A stretch of DNA of 20,331 bases from the NCBI GenBank assembly GCA_020200195.1, contig JAIVJE010000013.1, forward strand, positions 1-20,331. The letters are read 5' to 3'. Below, one piece after another: positions 8,132 through 16,559 of the stretch (position 1 is its first letter; every line of letters starts with the position of its first letter). This DNA comes from Acidobacteriota bacterium (GTDB lineage: Bacteria; Acidobacteriota; Vicinamibacteria; Vicinamibacterales; 2-12-FULL-66-21). Made by a program: the position numbers and the translations under genes. Under the pieces are notes generated by a model, which was not told the origin of the DNA, made no database searches, and saw only the letters and a program-made list of their open reading frames with translations.

Positions 8132-9157
8132 ATGAGGCTCACACTCAAACCTCTCGACGAACAGGTCATGGTGATTACGGGGGCGTCCAGCGGCATCGGG
8201 CTGGTCACCGCCAGACACGCGGCGCAGCAGGGCACGTGTGTGGTCCTCGCGGCCCGCAATGAGAAGGACCTGAGTGAGGCGACGGACGCCATCCGTCGTT
8301 CTGGCGGTCGAGCCGCGTTCGCCGTCGCCGATGTCGCGGATGCCGCGCAGGTTGACGCGATCGCGGACACCGCCATCCGGGAATTTGGACGCATCGACAC
8401 CTGGGTCAACAACGCCGCGGTGTCGATGTACGGTCGCATCACCGAGCTGTTGATCGAGGACATGCGTCGCCAGATGGACGTCAACTACTGGGGCCAGGTG
8501 TACGGGTCGCGTACGGCCGTGCGGCACCTCCGTCGCAGCGGGGGCGCCCTGATCAATGTCGGCAGCGCATTGTCCGATCGCGCCATCCCGCTCCAAGGCG
8601 GGTACTGTGCGGCGAAGCATGCGCTCAAAGCCTTCACGGATGCGCTCCGAATGGAGCTGGAAGAAGAGGGCGTTCCCATCGCCGTGACGCTGGTGAAGCC
8701 GGCGAGCATCGACACACCCTTCTTCGAGAAGGCGCGCACCTACCTCGGCGTGGAGCCTCAGCCCGTGCCACCGGTCTATGCGCCAGAGGTTGTGTCCGGG
8801 GTGATCCTGCACGCCGCGCAGCACCCGCTTCGAGAACTCATCGCGGGCGGCTCCGGGGCCAAGTTAAGTGCCGCCCGGTTCGCACCGCGTCTGGCGGACC
8901 TATACATGGAGCGGTGGGCGTTCGACTCGCAGCAGACGGATAAGCCGGTCAATGATCGCCCAGACAACCTCTACCAACCGGTGCCCGCCGATGGAGGCGA
9001 GCGCGGACGAAATTGGGAAGGTCATACACGCGCAAGCAGTGTGTATACACGGGCTGCATTGCGTCCCCGTACGACGGCCGCCGTCATCGCGGGGCTGGCG
9101 CTGGGCGTCGGGGCCGCCGCAGCGGCACGCCGCGCGTGGGGACGACGCTCGAAATGA
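8132..9157 (+). CDS. SDR-family oxidoreductase with C-terminal membrane-like tail
   Basis: AGGAGAG at 8120-8126 precedes ATG 8132, giving 341 residues. The Rossmann motif TGASSGIG is at 16-23, NNA at 93-95, and the catalytic tetrad N118, S145, Y158 and K162 (YCAAK) is complete. It should therefore be an active NAD(P)-dependent short-chain dehydrogenase; the substrate is unknown. The core SDR fold ends near residue 250. An extension follows with a low-complexity Ala/Gly hydrophobic stretch (TTAAVIAGLALGVGAAAAAR) and a basic end. This suggests a tail anchor at the inner membrane, as in other SDRs of this clade that sit next to DUF2231/Rieske genes. It is one of the few intact genes of the left half. 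The next gene starts 24 bases later. Confidence 0.9.
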   Translation: MRLTLKPLDEQVMVITGASSGIGLVTARHAAQQGTCVVLAARNEKDLSEATDAIRRSGGRAAFAVADVADAAQVDAIADTAIREFGRIDTWVNNAAVSMYGRITELLIEDMRRQMDVNYWGQVYGSRTAVRHLRRSGGALINVGSALSDRAIPLQGGYCAAKHALKAFTDALRMELEEEGVPIAVTLVKPASIDTPFFEKARTYLGVEPQPVPPVYAPEVVSGVILHAAQHPLRELIAGGSGAKLSAARFAPRLADLYMERWAFDSQQTDKPVNDRPDNLYQPVPADGGERGRNWEGHTRASSVYTRAALRPRTTAAVIAGLALGVGAAAAARRAWGRRSK

Positions 9158-9181
9158 ACGTAAGCTGCGCCAGGAGGACCG

Positions 9182-10039
9182 ATGGAGAGCACGAAAACGT
9201 TGATGCAGGTCGTGGACAACCCCGCGATTGATCAGGTCGCAGAGCCGCTGAGCAAGGCCGTACGAGAAGCGTACGAAGCTGTTGGACCGATGGGGCAGCG
9301 GCCAAGAACGCGCTCCACGGCGTGTGGCTTGGCCACGTGGCGCATGGACGACGGCACTGGCACTCGATTCGGTCGCCAAGGGCGATCCGGGGATGCGGCG
9401 CGCGGCCACGTTCGCGATGGGGCTTGGACTCGCGGGGGCGGTCGGCGCCGCCGTGACAGGACTCACGGACTGGAGCGAAACCGACGGTCAATCCCGTCGC
9501 GCCGGGCTGATACACGGTCTGCTGAATGTGACGGCGACGGCGCTCTTTGCGACGGCCTTTGCGTTACGGCAGAAGGATTCGCATGATGGCGGAAGGCGGT
9601 GCGCCTGGACGGGCTACACGATCGCCTTGGGCGCTGCCTATCTCGGCGCGACCTTGTGTACCATCAGCGTATCGGTGTGACGCACGCAGATGGTCCGCTC
9701 CCTAAGGAATTTACATCCGTCCTCGACAGTGCGACGCTGGCGGAGAACACCATGGTCCGCGCGCGCGCCGGCGACACGGACGTACTGCTGGTGCGGCAGC
9801 ATGGACGGGTCTGCGGCCTCGTTCATGCGTGTGCACACCTCGGGGGTCCGTTATCCGAGGGCACCCTGAAAGATGGCTCGGTCGTCTGTCCATGGCATGG
9901 GTCCGAGTTCGCCCTCGACGATGGACGCGTCCTGAATGGTCCGTCCACGCACAACCAGCCGTGTCTCCTTGTGCGCGAACGCTACGGGCGTGTCGAGGTC
10001 AAAGTCGCACCACCGCCAGGCGACGGCGCTGCTGCGTGA
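9182..10039 (+). pseudogene. DUF2231-Rieske [2Fe-2S] fusion protein, several indels
   Basis: AGGAGG at 9172-9177 precedes ATG 9182. The first 39 codons (MESTKTLMQVVDN through VGPMGQ) are followed by a one-base loss at about 9298. The next part, AKNALHGVWLGH, runs into a deletion near 9337 that removes the expected PxHPM-type segment. DUF2231 then resumes at AWTTALALDS and continues through LTDWSETDGQSRRAGLIHG and RRCAWTGYTIALG. A further base is lost at about 9650, shifting to DLVYHQRIGVTHADGPLPKE and the Rieske domain: CAH-x16-CPWH, then GSEFALDDG. The intact design is a membrane DUF2231 domain carrying a Rieske iron-sulfur domain, a plausible electron-transfer partner of the neighbouring cytochrome or oxidoreductases. 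At least three lesions make it a pseudogene, although the Rieske part alone is undamaged. Confidence 0.8.
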
Positions 10040-10126
10040 GCGGGAGCGCCCAGCCTGAAAGCGAGGAGCTATCCGCAGCGTCGAAAAACCCCCAACGCCG
10101 TCGCGCCGATAGGGTTTCTGCCTCAA

Positions 10127-10348
10127 ATGCAACCGGCAGCACGCGACAGGACGAACGCGACCTCTGCTGTCGTCGTCAGCCAGGTCGTGGACCCACCTCC
10201 CGAATCCCGGATGAATCGAATCGCGCGTCGTGCCCACGAGATCTATGAGGCTCGAGGGGGCGAGCATGGCAGAGCGCTCGAAGATTGGCTGCAGGCTGAA
10301 CGTGAAATAGATTCTGAATTGTCAGAGGACCGAGGCATTGACGGATAG
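10127..10348 (+). CDS. DUF2934 small protein
   Basis: This 73-residue frame contains the DUF2934 signature: IARRAHEIYEARGGEHGRAL followed by EDWLQAEREI. The family is common in Acidobacteria, Nitrospira and Proteobacteria, usually as a short helical protein of unknown role near stress genes. The start is uncertain: ATG 10127 gives 73 residues, ATG 10211 (MNRIARR) gives a minimal domain, and the frame is open further upstream to beyond 10060. I see no strong ribosome binding site before 10127. It appears undamaged and sits between the Rieske and ThDP-enzyme genes. Confidence 0.65.
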   Translation: MQPAARDRTNATSAVVVSQVVDPPPESRMNRIARRAHEIYEARGGEHGRALEDWLQAEREIDSELSEDRGIDG

Positions 10349-10417
10349 CCTCACTGCCATGTCAGCCGCAATGAGTGAAACGGTTTGTCGGCCACCAGGC
10401 CAGGAGGGGAGCGTGTA

Positions 10418-11550
10418 ATGGCGAATTCCGCGGCAGACGTGCTCATCGACGTCCTTCACGAGTGGGGCGTCGAGGTTGTCTTCGGACTGCCCGGTGATGG
10501 CATCAACGGGATCATGGAGGCGCTGCGGAAACGCCAGGAAGGGATTCGCTTTATTCAGGTCCGACACGAGGAATCGGCGGCCTTCATGGCGTGCGGCTAT
10601 GCCAAGTTCACCGGAAGACTTGGGGTGTGCCTCGCCACGTCTGGGCCGGGCGGCCTGCATCTCCTCAACGGCCTCTATGACGCCAACACGAAGAGGATCT
10701 GCGTCGGGCTGCTGACGTACTGAATGCCGGCAAGAAGGTGACGATTCTCGCCGGACGTGGGGCCCTTGGAGCGACCGATGAACTGTTGAAGGTCGCCGAG
10801 ATGCTGGGTGCGCCAATCGTGAAGGCGCTGCTTGGAAAGGCCGCGGTCCCGGACGATAGCCTGCGGTACCCCATCGAGGTCGGCCTCGTCGGCGACAGCC
10901 GGCGGACACTCGCCGCGCTGGTGCCCCTGCTCCAGCCGAACGACCACCGTCGCTTTCTGGAGCACGCGCAAGCCGGCATGCAGAAGTGGTGGCAGCTCAT
11001 GGAGGAACGCGGGACGCGGCCCGACGTGCCGATGAAGCCGCAAGTAATCGCCTGAGAACTCGGCCAGCGTCTGCGCGACGACGCCATCGTCTGCGCTGAC
11101 AGTGGGACCGTCGCGACATGGTGGGCGCGTCAGATTCGGACCAGGCGCGGGCAGATGTATTCGCTGTCAGGCATGCTCGCCTCCATGGCGAATGGGCTGC
11201 CGTACGCCATCGCCGCACAGATCGCATATCCGGATCGTCAGTGCGTCGCATTCGTCGGCGACGGTGGTTTTTCCATGCTGATGGCCGAGCTCGCCACGTG
11301 CGTCAAATACAAACTGCCTATCAAAATCGTCATCGTCAAGAACAACACGCTCGGGATGATCAAGTGGGAGCAGATGGCCCCGAATACGGCTGCGAGCTTC
11401 AGCCCATCGACTTTGCCGCCTTCGCGCGCGCCTGTGGCGCCACCGGATTCACCGTCGAGGATCCAGGGCAATGCGGCCCAGTGCTCGATCAGGCGCTGGC
11501 AGCTCCTGGACCGGTCGTGGTCGAAGCGGTGGTCGACCTGTGGGTGGCGA
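10418..11550 (+). pseudogene. ThDP-dependent pyruvate oxidase/acetolactate-synthase-like enzyme, heavily degraded
   Basis: AGGAGGGG at 10402-10409 precedes ATG 10418. The N-terminal Pyr domain is clear (EWGVEVVFGLPGDGINGIME; the RHEESAAF glutamate activates ThDP; TSGPGGLHLLNGLYDA). At about 10685 it jumps, with a frame change, to DLRRAADVLNAGKKVTILAG of the central domain, losing about 100 residues. At about 10860 DDS is joined in frame to LRYPIEVGLVGDSRRTL, losing roughly another 55 relative to the family as I know it. An in-frame TGA at 11053-11055 precedes ELGQRLRDDAIVCADSG. The PP domain with GDGGFSM and KNNTLGMIKWEQM follows, and then a frameshift at about 11375 to PEYGCELQPIDFAAFARACG and VVVEAVVD. 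The intact enzyme (about 570-600 residues) would decarboxylate pyruvate (PoxB-like). The right end is approximate. Confidence 0.8.
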
Positions 11551-11712
11551 ATTCCCAATTGTGCTGCACACGTCCCCGAAGGAACTCGTGTGGCTGTGAG
11601 TCGGCCAGTGTCGGTGTGCACGCCAGGGTCACGCCAGCAGGCAATGACGGCATTCAATCGGTCGACACCGCGCGATTTCGGAAGGTGCCCGACGGCTTCC
11701 GTCGCCTACACG

Positions 11713-12383
<671 letters not shown>

Positions 12384-12385
<2 letters not shown>

Positions 12386-12407
12386 GGAGGAACTGGTGCT
12401 CCTCCCA
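12384..12407 (+). repeat. perfect 8-bp hairpin at the 5' side of the tRNA remnant
   Basis: TGGGAGGA at 12384-12391 and TCCTCCCA at 12400-12407 are exact reverse complements around an 8-base loop (ACTGGTGC). There is no T-run after it, so a Rho-independent terminator is unlikely. It occupies the position where the acceptor and D arms of the tRNA should be, and may be recombination-site sequence. Confidence 0.6.
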
Positions 12408-12477
12408 CCCCTGAAGGGTCTTGAAAACCGCTGTACCCGGAAGGGTACCGGGGGTTCGAATCCCTCCCCCTCCGCCA
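12386..12477 (+). tRNA. tRNA-Ser(TGA), 3' part canonical, 5' part degenerate or foreign
   Basis: From 12417 to 12477 the sequence is a textbook class II tRNA-Ser. The anticodon loop is CTTGAAA (12420-12426) with anticodon TGA at 12422-12424. The 3' anticodon strand is ACCGC. A long variable arm has stem TACCC-GGAA-GGGTA. The T-arm has loop TTCGAAT, and the 3' acceptor strand CCCCTCC is followed by G and an encoded CCA at 12475-12477. Upstream of 12417 the match is lost. GGAGG (12386-12390) can pair with CCTCC, but the next two acceptor pairs fail, there is no normal D-arm or D-loop GG, and the anticodon stem has only three pairs (GGT/ACC). I read it as the 3' remnant left at an integration site, or else a decayed tRNA. 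The anticodon reads UCA serine codons, not stop codons. Confidence 0.65.
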
Positions 12478-12517
12478 GTCAACTGTCTTCCCGCAGCGCG
12501 AGGCCGGAACGCAACGC

Positions 12518-13270
12518 ATGGACGCGGACGTCAGCGCACAGGCGCTTGAAAGATGGCTCGCGGCTCTCGAACAACGGCATCTCGCGAATCTGACCCCGAG
12601 CGAGGTGGCCCGCGCGCTGCGCGCGCTGTCGTCCTGCTACGTCGAACGCCGCGCCAAGCTCGCCCATGGCGGTGCGCTCGACACGGCCGGTAAGCGCGCG
12701 GCGTTTGCGCTCTTCTACGCGCCCCTTCACTTCCTCGTCGTCCGCGAAATCATCCGCGCGCTCCCGGATGCTGGCGTCACGCAGATCGTCGACGTCGGCT
12801 GCGGCACTGGGGCAGCGGGTGCGGCATGGGCGCTCGAAATAGGCGGCGCACGAGTCCGCGGGATTGACCGGAACCGCTGGGCGATCGCCGAGGCGAACTG
12901 GACCTACGCACAACTCGGGCTGCCGGGCCGCGCGTCGCGCGATGACGTAACCCGGCTCACCCTTCGGAGCGTGCCCGGATCCGGCGTCCTTGCCGCGTAC
13001 ACCATCAATGAGCTCTCGGCCCCCGCGAGACTCACACTCCTGGATCAGCTGCTTCGCGCCAGACGCCAGGGAGCACGCGTGCTCGTCATCGAACCGATCG
13101 CGAAGAGGATGTCCGGATGGTGGTCCCAGTGGGAGCAGGCATTCGAGCAGGTGGCCGGCGTTGCCCAGGAGTGGCGATTTGCGGTGCCGCTGCCTCCGCG
13201 CCAGTGGGCGCTCGGCCGCGCCGCCGGACTCGATCCCCGAGAGCTGACAGCGCGTTCGCTCTGGCTATGA
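12518..13270 (+). CDS. class I SAM-dependent methyltransferase (Rsm22-like)
   Basis: This 250-residue protein starts at ATG 12518. The SAM-binding motif I, IVDVGCGTGAAGAAWALEI, lies at about residues 88-106, and an acidic motif II follows (RVRGIDRNRWAIAEANW). The N-terminal helical part, with SSCYVERRAKLAHGG and GKRAAFALFYAPLHFLVVREI, resembles the Rsm22-type rRNA-methyltransferase-like family; the substrate cannot be read from the sequence. The frame is clean, without lesions, in contrast to the genes to its left. It begins 40 bases after the tRNA CCA end, so any upstream promoter must lie in or across the tRNA. The ribosome binding site is weak. Confidence 0.75.
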   Translation: MDADVSAQALERWLAALEQRHLANLTPSEVARALRALSSCYVERRAKLAHGGALDTAGKRAAFALFYAPLHFLVVREIIRALPDAGVTQIVDVGCGTGAAGAAWALEIGGARVRGIDRNRWAIAEANWTYAQLGLPGRASRDDVTRLTLRSVPGSGVLAAYTINELSAPARLTLLDQLLRARRQGARVLVIEPIAKRMSGWWSQWEQAFEQVAGVAQEWRFAVPLPPRQWALGRAAGLDPRELTARSLWL

Positions 13271-13351
13271 CAGCTGACGGCTCCATCCTTTCGAGTAGAA
13301 TCGCCGCATGCCATACGGCCCTGCGAGCGCCCCCCGGAGAAGCTGAAACGC

Positions 13352-14623
13352 ATGGTTCAGAGCGAACGTCCACTGCGGCGCGGCGTGACCCTCACCCAGC
13401 AGATTTTCATCGGACTTGCACTCGGCATCGTTGCCGGGTGGCTCATCAGCGTCTACAACCCGGCGGCGGCTGCCTACTTCCGGCCGTTCAGTCAGCTGTT
13501 CCTCCGGCTGATCAAAATGGTCATCGCCCCGCTCATCTTTGCGACGCTTGTGGCCGGGATCGCGGGCGCGGGGCACGTCAAAGTCGTCGGCCGCATGGGG
13601 CTGCGAGCGATCATCTACTTCGAGATCGTCACCACGCTCGCCCTGATCATCGGGCTTGTCGCGGTGAACATCACCAAGCCCGGCGTCGGCGTCAACCTGC
13701 CGATGGGGCAGCAGTCGGAGATCACCGCGAAAGCCCAGACCTGGGACCAGATCCTGCTGCACGTGGTTCCTGAGTCGGTCATCAGAGCGATGGCCGAAGG
13801 CGACGTGCTTCAGATCGTCGTCTTCAGCATCATCTTCGCCATTGCGCTCGGAATGATCGGAGAGAAGGGACGTCCGGTCGTTCAGTGGTGCGAGGCAGTC
13901 GCCGAAACGATGTTCAAGTTCACGAACATCGTCATGCACTATGCGCCGATCGGGGTGGGCGCCGCGATCGCGTACACCGTCGGACATGGCGGGCTCGGCG
14001 TGCTGTACAACCTCGCGTGGCTGGTGGCCACGCTGTACATGGCGCTCGCGGTACTCATCCTCGGGGTCTTCCTGCCGATCGCGCTGATTTTCAGGGTCCC
14101 GATTCGCAAGTTCCTGCGCGCCGTGAAGGAACCGGCAGTGATCGCGTTTTCCACCACGTCGAGCGAGGCTGCGTTGCCGAGGGCGATGGAGGTGCTCGAG
14201 CGCCTCGGCGTCCCACGTCGGATCGTCTCGTTCGTGCTGCCGCTCGGTTACAGCTTCAATCTCGATGGCACGACGCTCTATCTGTCGCTGGCGGCCGTGT
14301 TCGTCGCGCAGGCGGCGGGCGTCGAGCTGACGGTCGGGCAGCAGATCACGATGCTGTTGACGCTGATGCTGACGAGCAAAGGTGTCGCCGGTGTTCCGAG
14401 GGCATCGTTGGTGATCCTCGCGGGAACGCTCGCCAGCTACGGGTTGCCGCTCGAAGGGGTCACCCTCATCCTCGGCGTGGACGAGCTGATGGACATGGCC
14501 CGGACGATGACCAACGTCATCGGCAACTGCCTCGCGACCGTCGTGATTGCGAAATGGGAGGGAGAGTTCGCGGAGGCCAGCGACGCCGACCTCGAGCTGG
14601 CCGCCGCGAGGGGAGAAATCTGA
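13352..14623 (+). CDS. dicarboxylate/amino-acid:cation symporter (DAACS family)
   Basis: GGAGAAG at 13336-13342 precedes ATG 13352; the product has 423 residues. It is an inner-membrane Glt/DctA-type elevator transporter. Visible signatures are LRLIKMVIAPLIFATLVAGI (about 51-70), the serine-rich hairpin motif STTSSEAALP (267-276), NLDGTTLY (303-310), the second hairpin GVAGVPRAS (344-352), and D377-x3-D381-x2-R384-T385-x2-N388. The position equal to the sodium-ligand Asp405 of GltPh is Asn392 (GNCLATVVIAKW), as in DctA-like members, which hints at C4-dicarboxylates and possibly proton coupling. The length is normal. The APC permease follows after seven bases, so the two probably form one operon. 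Confidence 0.92.
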   Translation: MVQSERPLRRGVTLTQQIFIGLALGIVAGWLISVYNPAAAAYFRPFSQLFLRLIKMVIAPLIFATLVAGIAGAGHVKVVGRMGLRAIIYFEIVTTLALIIGLVAVNITKPGVGVNLPMGQQSEITAKAQTWDQILLHVVPESVIRAMAEGDVLQIVVFSIIFAIALGMIGEKGRPVVQWCEAVAETMFKFTNIVMHYAPIGVGAAIAYTVGHGGLGVLYNLAWLVATLYMALAVLILGVFLPIALIFRVPIRKFLRAVKEPAVIAFSTTSSEAALPRAMEVLERLGVPRRIVSFVLPLGYSFNLDGTTLYLSLAAVFVAQAAGVELTVGQQITMLLTLMLTSKGVAGVPRASLVILAGTLASYGLPLEGVTLILGVDELMDMARTMTNVIGNCLATVVIAKWEGEFAEASDADLELAAARGEI

Positions 14624-14630
14624 TCGGCGT

Positions 14631-16547
14631 ATGCCTTACGGTCTGACGGACCGGCAACAAACCCGGTTCAAACTCTGGTTCTACGAAGGTCTGCGGGAGA
14701 CCGGGCCACACGTAGCGGCTGACCACCAGTCGTCCTGGTGGAGGGTGATGTGCCTTACCGGGGTTGATTACTTTTCGACCCTGGGTTACCAACCGGGCAT
14801 CGCATTTCTCGCCGCCGGTGTTCTCTCCCCACTCGCCACGCTGGTGCTCGTCCTCCTGACGCTTTTCGGCGCGCTGCCGATGTATCGGCGGGTCGCGCAG
14901 CTCAGCCCTCATGGGCAGGGCAGTATCTCAATCCTCGAAGAACTGCTGCCGCGATGGCGCGGGAAGGCGCTCGTGCTGTGCCTCCTCGGGTTCGCCGCGA
15001 CGGGGTTCGTGATCACGATGACACTCTCGGCTGCGGATGCCACTGCTCACGTCATCGAAAACCCATATACGCCTGAATGGATGAACCATCCGATTGCGAT
15101 GACCTTGCTGCTGCTCGCAGCGCTCGGCGCAGTTTTTCTCAAGGGCTTTCGAGAAGCAATCGGCCTTGCCGTGCCGATCGTGGCCGTCTATCTCGTGCTG
15201 AACACCGTCGTGCTGGTCTGGGGCGTCGGTTATCTGTGGGAGCGTCCCGAAGCGTTTTCTCAGTGGACCAGCGCGCTGGCGGTTGAGCACGGCAATCCGC
15301 TCAACATGGTGCTGGCCGCGATGATCGTTTTTCCGCGGCTCGCGCTCGGGCTCTCGGGGTTCGAAACCGGCGTCGCGGTCATGCCGCTCGTCCGTGGCGA
15401 TCCGGACGACACCGAGTCGCGTCCCGTCGGCCGCATCCGTAACACGCAAAAGCTGCTGACCGCCGCCGCAGTGATCATGAGCATCATGCTCGTGAGCAGT
15501 AGCGTGGTGACTACGTTGTTGATTCCGGCGGAGCAGTTCCAGGAAGGCGGCCAAGCGAACGGGCGCGCGCTGGCGTATCTTGCGCACGAACACCTGGGGA
15601 ACGTCTTCGGGACGCTGTACGACCTGAGCACTGTTGTGATTCTGTGGTTCGCGGGCGCGTCCGCCATGGTGGGTCTGTTGAACCTCGTGCCGCGCTATCT
15701 GCCGCGGTACGGCATGGCACCTGACTGGGCGCGGGCGAATCGCCCGCTGGTCGTCATTTTCACGGGCATCACCTTTCTCGTGACGATCGTGTTCAAAGCG
15801 GACGTGTTCGATCAAGGCGGCGCCTACGCCACCGGTGTGCTGGTGCTCATGGGTTCATCGGCGCTGGCGGTGACGCTCGCCGCACGGCGCGCGAGGCGCC
15901 GGTGGGCCGGGTACCTGCTCTTGACCGCGATCTTCGGTTACACGATCGGGGTCAACGTGTTCGAACGGCCGGAGGGGATCAAGATCGCATCCGTGTTCAT
16001 CGTCACGATTGTGCTGACGTCACTGGTATCGCGTGTAATGCGCTCCACGGAGCTGCGCGTCCTGGCCGTCGAGCCTGATGCGCTCGCGACGCGGTTCCTG
16101 GCGGAGGCGGGACACACACCCGTTCGCATCATCGCCAACCGGCCTGATTCAGGTCTGGCCGAGGAGTACGAGCACAAGCTGCGGGAAGCGCGGGAATCGC
16201 ACCACCTGCCGATCGACGAGCCGGTGCTGTTTGTCGAGGTCCGGCCAGGCGACGTGTCCGAGTTCAGCGGTCACTTGAAAGTGGACGGCGTAGACGTCGA
16301 CGGACATCGCGTCCTCCGATGCGTCAGCCCGGCGATCCCCAACGCGATTGCGGCGTTGCTCCTGCACATCAGAGACAAGACCACCCAGATTCCGCACGCC
16401 TACTTCGGTTGGACCGAAGGCAATCCCATCGCGTATCTGTTGAAGTTCCTCGCCTTCGGCGAAGGCGACACCGCGCCCGTGACGCGGGAAGTGCTGCGGC
16501 AGACCGAGCCCGATCCGATGCGCCGGCCGCGAATCCATGTTGGCTGA
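14631..16547 (+). CDS. APC-superfamily permease with C-terminal soluble domain
   Basis: I chose ATG 14631 (638 residues) rather than the in-frame ATG 14547, which lies inside the upstream gene. The start gives MPYGLTDRQQTRFKLW, and GGGAG lies some 15 bases upstream, a poor site consistent with coupling to the symporter. The first membrane region has GVDYFSTLGYQPGIAFLAAG, the APC-type unwound helix 1, followed by about 11 further hydrophobic segments up to about residue 470. Residues 480-638 are soluble: a Rossmann-like VRIIANRPDSGLAEEYEHKL, then a region with FGWTEGNPIAYLLKFLAFGE. The general architecture recalls KimA-type potassium or amino-acid permeases with a cytoplasmic tail, but the substrate is unknown to me. 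It ends 12 bases from the converging CorC-like gene. Confidence 0.8.
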   Translation: MPYGLTDRQQTRFKLWFYEGLRETGPHVAADHQSSWWRVMCLTGVDYFSTLGYQPGIAFLAAGVLSPLATLVLVLLTLFGALPMYRRVAQLSPHGQGSISILEELLPRWRGKALVLCLLGFAATGFVITMTLSAADATAHVIENPYTPEWMNHPIAMTLLLLAALGAVFLKGFREAIGLAVPIVAVYLVLNTVVLVWGVGYLWERPEAFSQWTSALAVEHGNPLNMVLAAMIVFPRLALGLSGFETGVAVMPLVRGDPDDTESRPVGRIRNTQKLLTAAAVIMSIMLVSSSVVTTLLIPAEQFQEGGQANGRALAYLAHEHLGNVFGTLYDLSTVVILWFAGASAMVGLLNLVPRYLPRYGMAPDWARANRPLVVIFTGITFLVTIVFKADVFDQGGAYATGVLVLMGSSALAVTLAARRARRRWAGYLLLTAIFGYTIGVNVFERPEGIKIASVFIVTIVLTSLVSRVMRSTELRVLAVEPDALATRFLAEAGHTPVRIIANRPDSGLAEEYEHKLREARESHHLPIDEPVLFVEVRPGDVSEFSGHLKVDGVDVDGHRVLRCVSPAIPNAIAALLLHIRDKTTQIPHAYFGWTEGNPIAYLLKFLAFGEGDTAPVTREVLRQTEPDPMRRPRIHVG

Positions 16548-16559
16548 AACCGTTGGCGG

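Noticed and set aside
1847..11055. TGA recoding (to Trp/Gly or selenocysteine) to explain three in-frame TGA codons
   Set aside because: Intact neighbours (methyltransferase, symporter, SDR, APC permease) use TGA as their stop. The affected genes carry other lesions or none needing recoding, and no selenoprotein family or SECIS-like context is evident.
12422..12424. tRNA with TGA in the anticodon as a UGA suppressor
   Set aside because: An anticodon written TGA reads UCA serine codons. A UGA suppressor needs anticodon TCA.
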